Shown here in pieces: positions 24,708 through 35,975 of a DNA stretch of 64,000 nucleotides. Both the position numbers and the translations under genes were made by a program. The stretch comes from Diplolepis rosae (taxonomy: Eukaryota; Arthropoda; Insecta; Hymenoptera; Diplolepididae), in NCBI GenBank assembly GCA_030998225.1, contig JAPYXD010000700.1, forward strand, positions 1,302,001-1,366,000. The letters run 5' to 3'. Every line of letters begins with the position of its first letter. Positions within the stretch are counted from its first letter, which is position 1. Below the pieces are notes generated by a model, which saw only the letters and a list, made by a program, of their open reading frames with translations, was not told where the DNA came from and made no database searches.

Positions 24708-26425
24708 AGTGGTAAAATATTACGCGAGCTATTCAAACTCTGATTTGAATAGAGAGATCAATTAATACGGTAGCACTACGGATTCTGAGACTAATAAAAA
24801 GTTGCAAAGTGATGCGCGAGCACTTCAGACTCTGACTTTAAGTGAGGTGGCCAAGTAATGCGCGAGTTCTTAGGAGTATAAGAGTTTTTATAAAGTGGCA
24901 AAGTAATACGCGAGATTTCCCGACTCTGACTTTAAGTAAGGTGATCAAGTAATGCGCGAATTCTTAGGAGTATAAGAATTGTTATAACGTGGCCAACTAA
25001 TACGCGAGATTTCCGGACTCTGACTGAAAGTAAAGTGGCCAAGTAATGCGCGAGTTCTCAGGAGTATAAGAATTTTTATAAGTGGCCAAGTAATACGCGA
25101 GTTAAACGCAGTCTGTCTTGTAAAGAGTGACCAAGTAATGCGCGAATTCTTAGGAGTAAGAGAATTGTTATAGTGGCCAAGTAATACGCGAGATTTCCGG
25201 ACTCTGACTTTAAATAAGGTGGCCAAGTAATGCGCGAATTCTTAGGAGTGTAAGAATTTTTATAAAGTGGCCAAGTAGTACGCGAGATTTCCGGACTCTG
25301 ACTTTAAGTAAGGTGGCCAAGTAATACGCGAGTTCTTAGGAGTATAAGAATTTTTATAAGTAGCCAAGTAATACGCGAGTTAAAAGAAGTCTGTCTTAAA
25401 AAGAGTGGCCAAGTAATGCGCGAATTCTTAGGAGTATAAGAATTGTTATAAAGTGGCCAACTAATTCGCGAGATTTCCGGACTCTGACTTAAAGTAAAGT
25501 GGCCAAGTAATGCGCGAATTCTTAGGAGTATAAGAATTTTTATAAAGTGGCCAAGTAATACGCGAGATTTCCGGACTCTGACTTTAAGTAAGGAGGCCAA
25601 GTAATGCGTGAATTCTTAGGAGTATAAGAATTTTTATAAAGTGGCCAAGTAATACGCGAGATTTCCGGGCTCTGACTTTAAGTAAGGAGGCCAAGTAATG
25701 CGTGAATTCTTAGGAGTATAAGAATTTTTATAAAGTGGCCAAGTAATACGCGAGATTTCCGGGCTCTGACTTAAAATAAGGTGGCCCAGTAATGCGCGAG
25801 TTCTTAGGAGTATAAGAGTTTTTATAAAGTGGCAAAGTAATACGCGAGATTTCCCGACTCTGACTTTAAGTAAGGTGGCCAAGTAATGCGCGAATTCTTA
25901 GGAGTATAAGAATTGTTATAAAGTGGCCAACTAATACGCGAGATTTCCGGACTCTGACTTGAAGTAAAGTGGCCAAGTAATGCGCGAGTTCTTAGGAGTA
26001 TAAGAATTTTTATAAGTGGCCAAGAATTACGTGAGTTAAACGAAGTCTGTCTTGAAAAGAGTGGCCAAGTAATGCGCGAATTCTTAGGAGTATAAGAATT
26101 GTTATAAAGTGGCCAACTAATACGCGAGATTTCCGGACTCTGACTTGAAGTAAAGTGGCCAAGTAATGCGCGAGTTCTTAGGAGTATAAGAATTTTTATA
26201 AGTGGCCAAGAATTACGCGAGTTAAACGAAGTCTGTCTTGAAAAGAGTGGCCAAGTAATGCGCGAATTTTTAGGAGTATAAGAATTGTTATAGAGAGGCC
26301 AACTAATACGCGAGATTTCCGGACTTTGACTTAAAGTAAGGTGTCCAAGTAATGCGCGAATTCCTAGGGGTATAAGAATTTTTATAAAGTGGCCAAGTAA
26401 TGCGTGAGATTTCCGTACTCTGACT
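24708..26425. repeat. Left box-and-spacer tandem array
   Basis: A conserved box, GTGGCCAAGTAATRCGCGA (19 bp), recurs every 40-50 bases. It is separated by three spacer types: A (GATTTCCGGACTCTGACTT...), B (ATTCTTAGGAGTATAAGAAT..., itself an imperfect hairpin) and C (GTTAAACGAAGTCTGTCTTG...). A and B mostly alternate, and C appears at intervals after B. Units at the outer edge (24708-24850) are diverged and units in the middle are homogeneous. Orientation is opposite to the right array. Confidence 0.9.
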
Positions 26426-26426
26426 T

Positions 26427-26610
26427 TAGACGCCGGGACCGTATTGAGTGCCTTTCCTTACAGAATTCTTCGAACACGTGGTAGGGGTTTGCTTTCCTCG
26501 GACGCTTGAGCACATAGAAATCTCAAGTGCCGGGGACATTAAAGTAAATTTTGACTGTGTATAACCCTTGGTGTTGGAACCTGACCTATCATGGAGAATG
26601 CTCTCCATAT
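26427..26610 (+). repeat. Internal terminal-repeat fragment 5' of the RT ORF
   Basis: GACGCCGGGACCGTATTGAG... through CATGGAGAATGCTCTCCATA is a direct copy of 33010-33195 and an inverted copy of 24340-24535. It ends exactly where the RT frame opens. It may supply the 5' untranslated region or promoter, or mark an internal template switch. Confidence 0.8.
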
Positions 26611-26612
26611 GA

Positions 26613-28403
26613 ATATATAAAGTTAATAATTTTAAAAAATTTGGCAACGAGCATAAATCTAAATTCGTACAGCCTGTTAAAGAAATCAAAGAAGCTAGAA
26701 ATTTCGTTAAAAATAATCCGGACATAGTTTTTACCAGGGCAGACAAAGGTAACACCACAGTAGCCTTGACGCGAACAGATTATAATGAGAAAGTTAAAAA
26801 CCTTTTACAAGACGAGAACACATACCAAGTCCGCCCCAAAGACACAACAACTAAAATTCAAAATAAATTCAATTCTCTAGTCAAATCATGGGAAAACAAG
26901 AGTCTAATTAACAACCTGTTAGCTAAGGATTTAAAGTCTTCCAATGCCGTTCCCTCGAGATTTTACGGATTACCCAAAATTCACAAAGAAAGTATTCCTG
27001 TTAGACCAATTGTTTCCTATGTGGGCAGCCCAACTTACAATCTAGCTTCATTCTTCAGCTCTACTATATCCAAAAACACTACCCCACCTAGATCAAAAAT
27101 CATCAACAGTTTTGAATTAGTTAAAAAACTTAAAAATGTGAACGTCCCGGATAACTATGTTCTGGCCTCATTAGATGTAGTCTCTCTCTTCACAAATGTA
27201 CCCAAGGAAGCAGCTATCTCTGCAGTAAAAAGTAGGTAAGATGAGATTCGTCGCAAAGTATCATTACCATGGAGAGATTTCGAAGAAGGGTTACGATTAT
27301 GCTTAGACAGCACAGATTTTAATTTTGATGGCAAAACTTATTTCCAAAAACGTGGATTACCAATGGGTTCTCCTTTCTCCCCCGTCCTTGCTGATTTAGT
27401 GATGGATGACCTAGAGAAAGACAGACTTTCCAACCTTGACTTTGAAGTACCTGTCTATTTTCGTTACGTTGACGATATTTTCATCATGGTTCCCAACACA
27501 CATGTTGATCGCATTTTACAAATTTTCAATACTAACCCCCTCAATATTGAATTCACTCTAGAAAAAGAGGTCGGTGGTGCTATCAATTTCTTAGACGTCT
27601 CTATCACGAGGAAACAGAACCAAAAACTATCTTTCAATTGGTATAGAAAGCCTAGTTGGTCAGGCAGATACCTTAACTTCAACTCCCACCACCCCCTTAG
27701 ATATAAAAAAAGTGTAATTAACAATTTGGTTGACAGAGCAATTTTACTTTCAGACAAGAAATTTCAAAAAAACAACCTTAAATTAATTACAGATACACTA
27801 GATGAAAATGACTACCCACCTTGTTTCACACAAGACATTATTAACCAGAGACTTCTTACCCTTGAACAAAAAACACGATTAGGCAACAATCATATCGACA
27901 TAAACGCGGAAATCAAACCTTTCATTAGCATTCCTTATATCGAAGGTCTGTCAGAAAAAATATCGGGAATCCTACACAGCTACAACTTGAAAACCGCGTA
28001 TAAAAATCAAAAAAATCTAAAAATGATATTCAAGCCAACCAAAGATAAAATTCCTAAAGAACTATCGTCCAACATCGTCTACAGAGTTCCTTGCAAAGGG
28101 AATGATTGCAAAGCCATCTATATAGGTCAAACTAAAAGGTTCCTTAAAAACAGGTTAAAAGAACATAAAAACAACATTAGAGAAAGCCCTAATAAACAAA
28201 ATGCACTAACTAAACATACAATTGAGAAAGACCATTTCTTCGATTTTGACAGAACAAAAATCCTAGCTAACGAAATACACTATAAAAAAAGATTACTGTT
28301 GGAAATGTGTCACATTGCAGGTACGGACGATGCAGTGAATCTTAGAACTGACATAGAAAACCTTTCTAAGATTTACAACCCTATACTTAAAAAAGGGTCA
28401 TAA
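26613..28403 (+). pseudogene. Penelope-like RT with GIY-YIG endonuclease, one in-frame stop
   Basis: One frame is open from 26613 to 28403 except for a TAA at 27237-27239, so about 596 codons. In order: a pre-RT segment with TRADKGNTTVAL; RT blocks with YGLPKIHKESIPVRPIVS, SLDVVSLFTNVP, RGLPMGSPFSPVLADLV and the catalytic YVDD at about 27465-27476; then a linker. It ends with a GIY-YIG nuclease domain (CKAIYIGQTKRFLKNRLKEH near 28100-28165, conserved downstream H and the E in LLEMCHI). The start is missing: a stop lies directly upstream at 26610, where the terminal-repeat copy abuts, so the N-terminus is truncated relative to full-length Penelope proteins. The product would nick target DNA and reverse-transcribe the element RNA. 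Very little decay implies recent activity of the family. Confidence 0.9.
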
Positions 28404-28504
28404 AAAATCTGACCTGAGAAATTGGGACTCCACCATGTATTTCAGTCGTCCCTTCAGGTTTTATGATCTCACATCTGGCTACTTTATCTGGGCCAGATTT
28501 TGTT

Positions 28505-31500
28505 GAAATTCGCGCATTACTTGGCCACCTTATTTGAGGTCAGAGTCCGGAAATCTCGCGTATTACTTGGCCACTTTATAAAAATTCTCATACTCCTAAG
28601 AATTAGCGCATTATTTGGCCACCTTACTTAAAGTCAGAGTACGGAAATCTCGCGCATTACTTGGGCACTTTATGAAAATTCTTATACTCCTATAAATTCG
28701 CGTATTACTTGGCCACTTTACTTAAAGTCAGAGTACGGAAATCTCACGCATTACTTGGCCACTTTATAAAAATTCGTATACCCCTAGGAATTCGCGCATT
28801 ACTTGGACACCTTAGTTTAAGTCAAAGTCCGGAAATCTCGCGTATTAGTTGGCCTCTCTATAACAATTCTTATACTCCTAAAAATTCGCGCATTACTTGG
28901 CCACTCTTTTCAAGACAGACTTCGCTTAACTCGCGTATTACTTGGCCACTTATAAAAATTCTTATACTCCTAAGAACTCGCGCATTACTTGGCCACTTTA
29001 CTTTAAGTCAGAGTACGGAATTTTCACGTATTACTTGGCCACTTTATGACAATTCTTATACTCCTAAGAATTCGCGCATTACTTGGCCACTCTTTTCAAG
29101 ACAGACTTCGTGTAACTCGCGTATTACTTGGCTACTTATAAAAATTCTTATACTCCTAAGAACTCGCGCATTATTTGGCCACCTTACTTAAAGTCAGAGT
29201 CCGGAAATCTCGCGTATTACTTGGCCACTTTAGAAAAATTCTTATACTCCTAAGAATCCGCGCATTACTTGGCCACCTTATTTAAAGTCAGAGTCCGGAA
29301 ATATCGCGCATTACTTGGCCACTTTAGATAAATTCTTATAATCCTAAGAACTCGCGCATTACTTGGCCACGTTACTTTAAGTCAGAGTCCGGAAATCTCG
29401 CGTATTACTTGGCCACTTCAGAAAAACTCTTATACTCCTATGAGTTCGCGTATTACTTGGCCACCTTACTTAAAGTCAGAGTCGGGAAATCTCGCGTATT
29501 ACTTGGCCACTTCAGAAAAACTCTTATACTCCTAAGAGTTCGCGTATTACTTGGCCACCTTATTTAAAGTCAGAGTCCGGAAATATCGCGCATTACTTGG
29601 CCACTATAGAAAAATTCTTATAATCCTAAGAACTCGCGCATTACTTGGCCGCGTTACTTTGAGTCAGAGCCCGGAAATCTCGCGTATTAGTTGGCCACTT
29701 TATAACAATTCTTATACTCCTAAGAATTCGCGCATTACTTGGCCACTCTTTTCAAGACAGACTTCGTTTAACTCGCGTATTTCTTGGCCACTTATAAAAA
29801 TTCTTATACTCCTAAGAACTCGCGCATTACTTGGCCACCTTACTTAAAGTCAGAGTCCGGAAATCTCGCGTATTAGTTGGCCACTTTATAACAATTCTTA
29901 TACTCCTAAGAATTCGCGCATTACTTGGCCACTCTTTTCAAGACAGACTTCGTGTAACTCGCGTATTACTTGGCTACTTATAAAAATTCTTATACTCCTA
30001 AGAACTCGCGCATTACTTGGCCACCTTACTTAAAGTCAGAGTCCGGAAATCTCGCGTATTACTAGGCCACTTTAGAAAAATTCTTATACTCCTAAGAATT
30101 TGCGCATTACTTCGCCACCTTATTTAAATTCAGAGTCCGGAAATCTCGCGTATTACTTGGCCACTTTAGAAAAATTCTTATAATCCTAAGAACTCGCGCA
30201 TTACTTGGCCACTTTACTTTAAGTCAGAGTCCGGAAATCTCGCGTATTACTTGGCCACTTCAGAAAAATTCTTATACTCCTATGAGTTCGCGTATTACTT
30301 GGCCACCTTACTTAAAGTCAGAGTACGGAAATCTCGCACATTACTTGGCCACTTTATAAAAATTATTAATCTCCTAAGAATTCGCGCATTACTTGGCCAC
30401 TCTTTTCAAGACAGACTTCGTTTAACTCGCGTATTACGAGACCACTTATGTATTTATATCAGTCCTGTGGTCCATTGAACTCGCGCATTACTTGGCCACC
30501 TTACTTAAAGTCAGAGTCCGGAAATCTCGCGTATTACTTGGCCACTTTAGAAAAATTCTTATACTCCTAAGAATCCGCGCATTACTTGGCCACCTTATTT
30601 AAAGTCAGAGTCCGGAAATATCGCGCATTACTTGGCCACTTTAGAAAAATTCTTATAATCCTAAGAACTCGCGCATTACTTGGCCACTTTACTTTAAGTC
30701 AGAGCCCGGAAATCTCGCGTATTAGTTGGCCACTTTATAACAATTCTTATACTCCTAAGAATTCGCGCATTACTTGGCCACTCTTTTCAAGACAGACTTC
30801 GTTTAACTCGCGTATTTCTTGGCCACTTATAAAAATTCTTATACTCCTAAGAATACGCGCATTACTTGGCCACTCTTTTCAAGACAGACTTCGTGTAACT
30901 CGCGTATTACTTGGCTACTTATAAAAATTCTTATACTCCTAAGAACTCGCGCATTACTTGGCCACCTTACTTAAAGTCAGAGTCCGGAAATCTCGCGTAT
31001 TACTTGGCCACTTTATAAAAATTCTCATACTCCTAAGAATTAGCGCATTATTTGGCCACCTTACTTAAAGTCAGAGTACGGAAATCTCGCGCATTACTTG
31101 GGCACTTTATGAAAATTCTTATATTCCTATAAATTCGCGCATTACTTGGACACCTTACTTTAAGTCAAAGTCCGGAAATCTCGCGTATTAGTTGGCCTCT
31201 CTATAACAATTCTTATACTCCTAAAAATTCGCGCATTACTTGGCCACTCTTTTCAAGACAGACTTCGTTTAACTCGCGTAATTCTTGGCCACTTATAAAA
31301 ATTCTTATACTCCTAAGAACTCGTGCATTACTTGGCCACTTTACTTCAAGTCAGAGTCCGGAAATCTCGCGTATTAGTTGGCCACTTTATAAAAATTCTT
31401 ACACTCCTAAGAATTCGCGCATTACTAGGCCACCTTAATTAAAGTCAGAGTCCGGAAATCTCGCGTATTACTTGGCCACTTTAGAAAAATTCTTATAATC

Positions 31501-32985
31501 CTAAGAACTCGCGCATTACTTGGCCACTTTACTTTAAGTCAGAGTCCGGAAATCTCGCGAATTAGTTGGCCACTTTATAATAATTCTTATACTCCTAAGA
31601 ATTCGCGCATTACTTGGCCACTCTTTTTAAGACAGACTTCTTTTAACTCGCGTATTACTTGGCTACTTATAAAAATTCTTATACTCCTAAGAACTCGCGT
31701 ATTACTTGGCCACCTTACTTAAAGTCAGAGTCCGGAAATCTCGCGTACTACTTGGCCACTTTATAAAAATTCTTACACTCCTAAGAATTCGCGCATTACT
31801 TGGCCACCTTACTTTAAGTCAGAGGTCGGAAATCTCGCGTATTAGTTGGTCACTTTATAACAATTCTTATACTCCTAAGAATTCGCGCATTATTTGGCCA
31901 CTCTTTTTAAGACAGACTTCGTTTAACTCGCGTATTACTTGGCTACTTATAAAAATTCTTATACTCCTAAGAATTCGCGCATTACTTGGCCACCTTACTT
32001 AAGGTCAGAGTCCGGAAATCTCGCGTATTACTTGGCCACTTTAGAAAAATTCTTATAATCCTAAGAACTCGCGCATTACTTGGCCACTTTACTTAAAGTC
32101 AGAGTACGGAAATCTCACGCATTACTTGGCCACTTTATAAAAATTCTTATACCCCTAAGAACTCGCGCATTACTTAACCACTCTTTTCAAGACAGACTTC
32201 TTTTAACTCGCGTATTACTTGGCTACTTATAAAAATTCTTATACTCCTAAGAACTCGCGTATTACTTGGCCACCTTACTTTAAGTCAGAGTTCGGAAATC
32301 TCGCGTATTAGTTGGCCACTTTATAACAATTCTTATACTCCTAAGAATTCGCGCATTACTTAACCACTCTTTTTAAGACAGACTTCTTTTAACTCGCGTA
32401 TTACTTGGCTACTTATAAAAATTCTTATACTCCTAAGAACTCGCGTATTACTTGGCCACTTTACTTTAAGTCAGAGTCCGGAAATCTCGCGTATTAGTTG
32501 GCCACTTTATAACAATTCTTATACTCCTAAGAATTCGCGCATTACTTAACCACTCTTTTGAAGACAGACTTCTTTTAACTCGCGTATTACTTGGCTACTT
32601 ATAAAAATTCTTATACTCCTAAGAACTCGCGTATTACTTGGCCACCTTACTTTAAGTCAGAGTTCGGAAATCTCGCGTATTAGTTGGCCACTTTATAACA
32701 ATTCTCTTACTCCTAAGAATTCGCGCATTACTTGGCCACTCTTTACAAGACAGACTGCGTTTAACTCGCGTATTACTTGGCCACTTATAAAAATTCTTAT
32801 ACTCCTAAGAACTCGCGCATTACTTGGCCACTTTACTTTCAGTCAGAGTCCGGAAATCTCGCGTATTAGTTGGCCACGTTATAACAATTCTTATACTCCT
32901 AAGAATTCGCGCATTACTTGGCCACTCTTTTTAAGACAGACTTCGTGTAACTCGCGTATTACTTGGCCACTTATATATTCTATAT
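28505..32985. repeat. Right box-and-spacer tandem array
   Basis: About 4.5 kb of the complement of the left array: box TCGCGYATTACTTGGCCAC with spacers A' (AAGTCAGAGTCCGGAAATC), B' (ATTCTTATACTCCTAAGAAT) and C' (TTTTCAAGACAGACTTCGTTT). Longer and more varied than the left array. At about 30440-30480 one spacer is replaced by unrelated text (ATGTATTTATATCAGTCCTG). ORFs through it are artefacts of the repeat. Confidence 0.9.
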
Positions 32986-32999
32986 CCACAAAAATGTGT

Positions 33000-33857
33000 T
33001 TAATTTTTACGACGCCGGGACCGTATTGAGTGCCTTTCCTTACAGAATTCTTCGAACACGTGGTAGGGGTTTGCTTTCCTTGGACGCTTGAGCACATAGA
33101 AATCTCAAGTGCCGGGGACATTAAAGTAAATTTTGACTGTGTATAACCCTTGGTGTTGGAACCTGACCTATCATGGAGAATGCTCTCCATATACGTCAAA
33201 CTCTGAACACTTGTCTTCCTAAACACGAGTTATTCCCAAATCAGTTTTCTTCTAGCCATGTGGCAGAGTGGTGGACTTACATCCGTCTGTCATCTCTGTG
33301 GTTTTTGAGAAAATAAATAAATTTTTCTGTACCAATTGCAATGTTCTGATTGTTTTAACTTCAGTGTCCTTTACTTCTGGTGCTCGTGCATATGTGTGGT
33401 TTGCTGTGCGTGCTTTACCAAGGACCCACGTTATATTCTCTCGTGTGTTGTTTCTTTCTGGTTTGAAATAATTGTGTTTATATATGTGCCCTTGAGGGAG
33501 TGCGTTCCGCGGCCGCATTTTTCACGGTTCCTGTGGGAGAGGATTACTTGTTGGAGCAGTTTTTGGAACGGCCTGGTTCTTCACACCTAGAAACTCACTT
33601 ACTCATAAGTTTTTCTGCATGTGTACTCTATTTTTAATTAATAAGCAAAAAGCAAAAAACAAAAAAACAAAAAATACCATATATTTCTTAATTGCATGTA
33701 TTAGTTAATAAATATTTAAAGGTTACAATTAAGCTAATTGGCACTGAAGAGGGCCCCCATCTGTGGCCGAAACGTTTGCCTTCCTAATGTTTATGTCCTC
33801 GATGACATAAATAATTAGAAACTAAGCTGACCCCAAGCCAAAATAAATATTACAGAA
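33000..33857 (+). repeat. Right terminal repeat (pLTR), direct
   Basis: Mirror of 23682-24555 with only scattered substitutions. Contains the outward-facing hammerhead at 33740-33780 and is followed by a tail matching the one at 11043-11180. Confidence 0.85.
33740..33780 (+). ncRNA. Hammerhead ribozyme motif, right end (HHR-H)
   Basis: GGCA/TGCC stem I (33740-33743 and 33777-33780), CTGAAGA core at 33744-33750, GGCC/GGCC stem II with one extra G, GAAAC at 33769-33773, triplet GTT. Cleavage would fall after 33776, between the triplet and stem I. Confidence 0.8.
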
Positions 33858-33924
33858 TTATAACTGTGGGTCAATGTAACAAGGAACATGTACGGAAACA
33901 TGTCACGATATAATTCTTTTTTAT

Positions 33925-34395
33925 ATTAATGAAATTTTTGAATATATATTTTAAAATTTAGTTTCATTAAACTTCATACGTATAGTTATAATAAAAATGT
34001 ATACTTAATATTAATTGATAATTATATTATATATTTATCAATAATCATGATTATAATAATTTAAAATAATATTTTATGTATAATTTATAAAAATAGTTGA
34101 TTTATTTTTACTTGAGTGAGGCTCAAAAGCTCTAGTCACGACACATTTCTCTCACAAGCTCTGAATAACTAATAAGAAAGTTCCAAATTTTATGTCTCAG
34201 AATTGTAAGCGAGCGTGTGCGTGATTCGACGAAAGCGTATCGTCGTATATATAAGTTTTAGTTATTAGGTTTATATCTGCGAAGTTGTATGTTTAAGTGT
34301 ATTTGCGATAGGAAATATGATTGGCTGCGACTGAATGGTGTGAATGTAATTGTATGATGTTTATATATGTAAGTATCGAATGATTAATGGAAGTT
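33925..34395. other. Noncoding segment of the right arm without left counterpart
   Basis: AT-rich. The last ~55 bases pair with 15680-15740 of the left arm; the rest has no partner. Nothing else recognised. Confidence 0.4.
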
Positions 34396-34615
34396 TCGAG
34401 GTGAGAATTTTTTTGTTATTTAAGAGAACCATGACAACGTTTAACTTAACTCCTTACAATTCATGAAGTTTATATTACTTTAAATTTAAGAAATACTTCT
34501 TAAATTTCAAAACACGTTTATTCATATCAGTAATATCTTTTTGACACAAATCTCTAACTTACCATAGGCAATATTATCGTTCTTTGCATCCATTATTACT
34601 CAATACACTTTACTA

Positions 34616-35514
34616 CACGGAAAAAAAAGTTCATCAAATTTTCATTAACTCGTCAACCACTTTTGGACAGGCCAGAAAGTCTTTTAAAATTTAGAATTGT
34701 CAACGTTTGAAAATTGGATATAGAATTCTTTAAAAAGTATAAAACATTCAAGAAACTTTCGTTGACTCTCGAAGGAAATTCGACGGCAGAGTTCTAGAGT
34801 TTTTATAAAACTCGCAAACTAAAGTTTCGAAGCCAGTTCAAGAAACTTTCATTAACTGTTCATGAAAATTTAGCGAACTTGCGTTTCCTAAAAAAAAAAT
34901 TTACGTCGATTATTTCCTAACCGTTTTATTTATTACTTAAACATAATTTTATTTTATTTATGGACAATCATTTACAACCAAACTTATATTCACTATATAT
35001 ACGCTTCTTAAAAATTATATCCGCCGCTGCGGGATTCGAACGCCTAACCTAACGTATAACGCATTTTATTCCTAAGCAACTAACCAGCGCCGCTATCGAA
35101 AATTATGATTTCCATGAAAATAAAACCTTAACTCTATCACACATTAACAACTGCGCAACGTGGTGCGTCAGGCAGTTCGAAAAACTTTAGTGAACAGTCA
35201 AAGATTCTTTCGTTAACTCGTATCATACTTATTCATTTCTGTGTGAGAAGGTTATTTCATTCCAGAACTTTTAAAATTTGGAGAACATTTTCTGAGAGTT
35301 AGATACTTTTTCATAATTTTTCAAGAACTATTTAATAAAAATTGGAAAACTGCTATTATTGTACTAGTTCTTAACAATTTCTATAACTTTTTTTGATTTT
35401 TCGACAAAGTTTATGATTTTTTACTTAAAAGTGCTGGAAATTTAAAAAATGTAGTACCCTATCCAAAAGTGGTTGACTAGTTAAAGAAATTTTGATGAAC
35501 TTATTTTTTCCGTG
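34616..35514. mobile_element. TA-flanked DNA element, CACGGAAAAAA termini, with tRNA-like core
   Basis: CACGGAAAAAAAAGTTCATC at 34616 and its approximate complement ending CCGTG at 35514 form terminal inverted repeats that extend through CAACCACTTTTGGA. TA flanks both ends. The left palindrome arm (near 15465-15480) gives the empty site. It encloses the tRNA-like sequence at 35010-35100. Confidence 0.8.
35010..35100 (-). repeat. tRNA-derived (SINE-like) segment
   Basis: On the minus strand, TGGTTAGTTGCTTAGG resembles a tRNA A box and GTTCGAATCCC matches a B box, about 45 bases apart. The expected acceptor and T stems do not pair, so this is not a functional tRNA. A SINE head or a tRNA pseudogene captured inside the DNA element is likely. 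Confidence 0.45.
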
Positions 35515-35975
35515 TACTTGACCATTTTAAACAGTAAATCACATCTTCGAAGCAAATAATTATTTGATCCTACCGAAAATTATCTCCTTATTTCAAATAA
35601 ATATTTCTCTCAATTTACAATACGCTCATTAAAAACAAGGAATCTATATTGCAATGGAAAACGAATTTACTTGAACCAATGCAAATTTTTTTGAATTAAT
35701 CCATTGTTTCTTTGAACATGCATCACATCATTTTACATCAAAAAATTTACTTCTCTTATCAAATAATTGCTACACAATTTTAATAACATATTTATTCAAT
35801 CTAATGAATATTTAATAGTACTAGAAAAACATTTTTTTGCTTTAATTATTCATTTTTTAAAGGCAATAAAAATATTTCTTTGATCTAAAAAAATATTTAT
35901 TCGTCACCATCCAGCTCAACCATTTATTTGAATCAAAGAAATATTCTTTGATTCAAATATTCTTTTTTCTCAGTG

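Larger units (their letters stand above)
23677..33912 (+). mobile_element. Penelope-like retroelement with inverted hammerhead-bearing ends
   Basis: About 10.2 kb. Both ends (23682-24555 and 33000-33857) are inverted copies of one terminal repeat ending CTGTAATATTTATTTTGG. Each carries a hammerhead motif pointing outward. Inside lie two tandem arrays in opposite orientation (24708-26425 and 28505-32985), a third terminal-repeat fragment in direct orientation (26427-26610), and an RT/GIY-YIG ORF (26613-28403). ATTCTTTTTTAT occurs at 23665-23676 and 33913-33924 and is a candidate 12-bp target duplication; the ~55 bases between 33857 and 33913 would then be 3' tail. Penelope-like elements are known for GIY-YIG endonuclease, pLTRs in variable orientation and hammerhead motifs. 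The large box-and-spacer arrays are not something I recognise. Confidence 0.85.
14738..35975. mobile_element. Giant nested palindromic DNA-transposon complex in BEN intron 1
   Basis: The left end CACTGAGAAAAAAGAGTATT at 14738 and its complement ending at 35975 are flanked by TA on both sides. Arms pair by eye as follows: 14740-15740 with 34340-35975; 15740-16020 with 23275-23570; 17940-18265 with 22935-23262; 18960-19258 with about 22380-22640; 20220-20560 with 22015-22335. Gaps in the pairing are later insertions (14892-15163, 16025-17935, 18285-18955, 19261-20216 on the left; the Penelope-like element and 34616-35514 on the right). TTTGATTCAAAGAAAT-type motifs are repeated many times within the arms. 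No transposase is seen. TACACTGAGAAAAA-type ends also occur at 18282 and 22013, so the complex may consist of several nested elements of one family. Confidence 0.75.

Noticed and set aside
28709..32002. Several ~100-residue ORFs with repeated LLGHF/RITWPL text in the arrays (also mirrored at 24945-25882)
   Set aside because: They are read-through of the box-and-spacer tandem repeat and occur in mirrored sets; no sign of protein selection.
24708..32985. Array resembling a CRISPR: short repeated box with spacers
   Set aside because: Only three spacer types recur, the host is a eukaryote, there are no cas genes, and the arrays are part of a Penelope-like element.
35010..35100. Functional tRNA gene
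   Set aside because: A and B boxes are present but acceptor and T stems do not pair.
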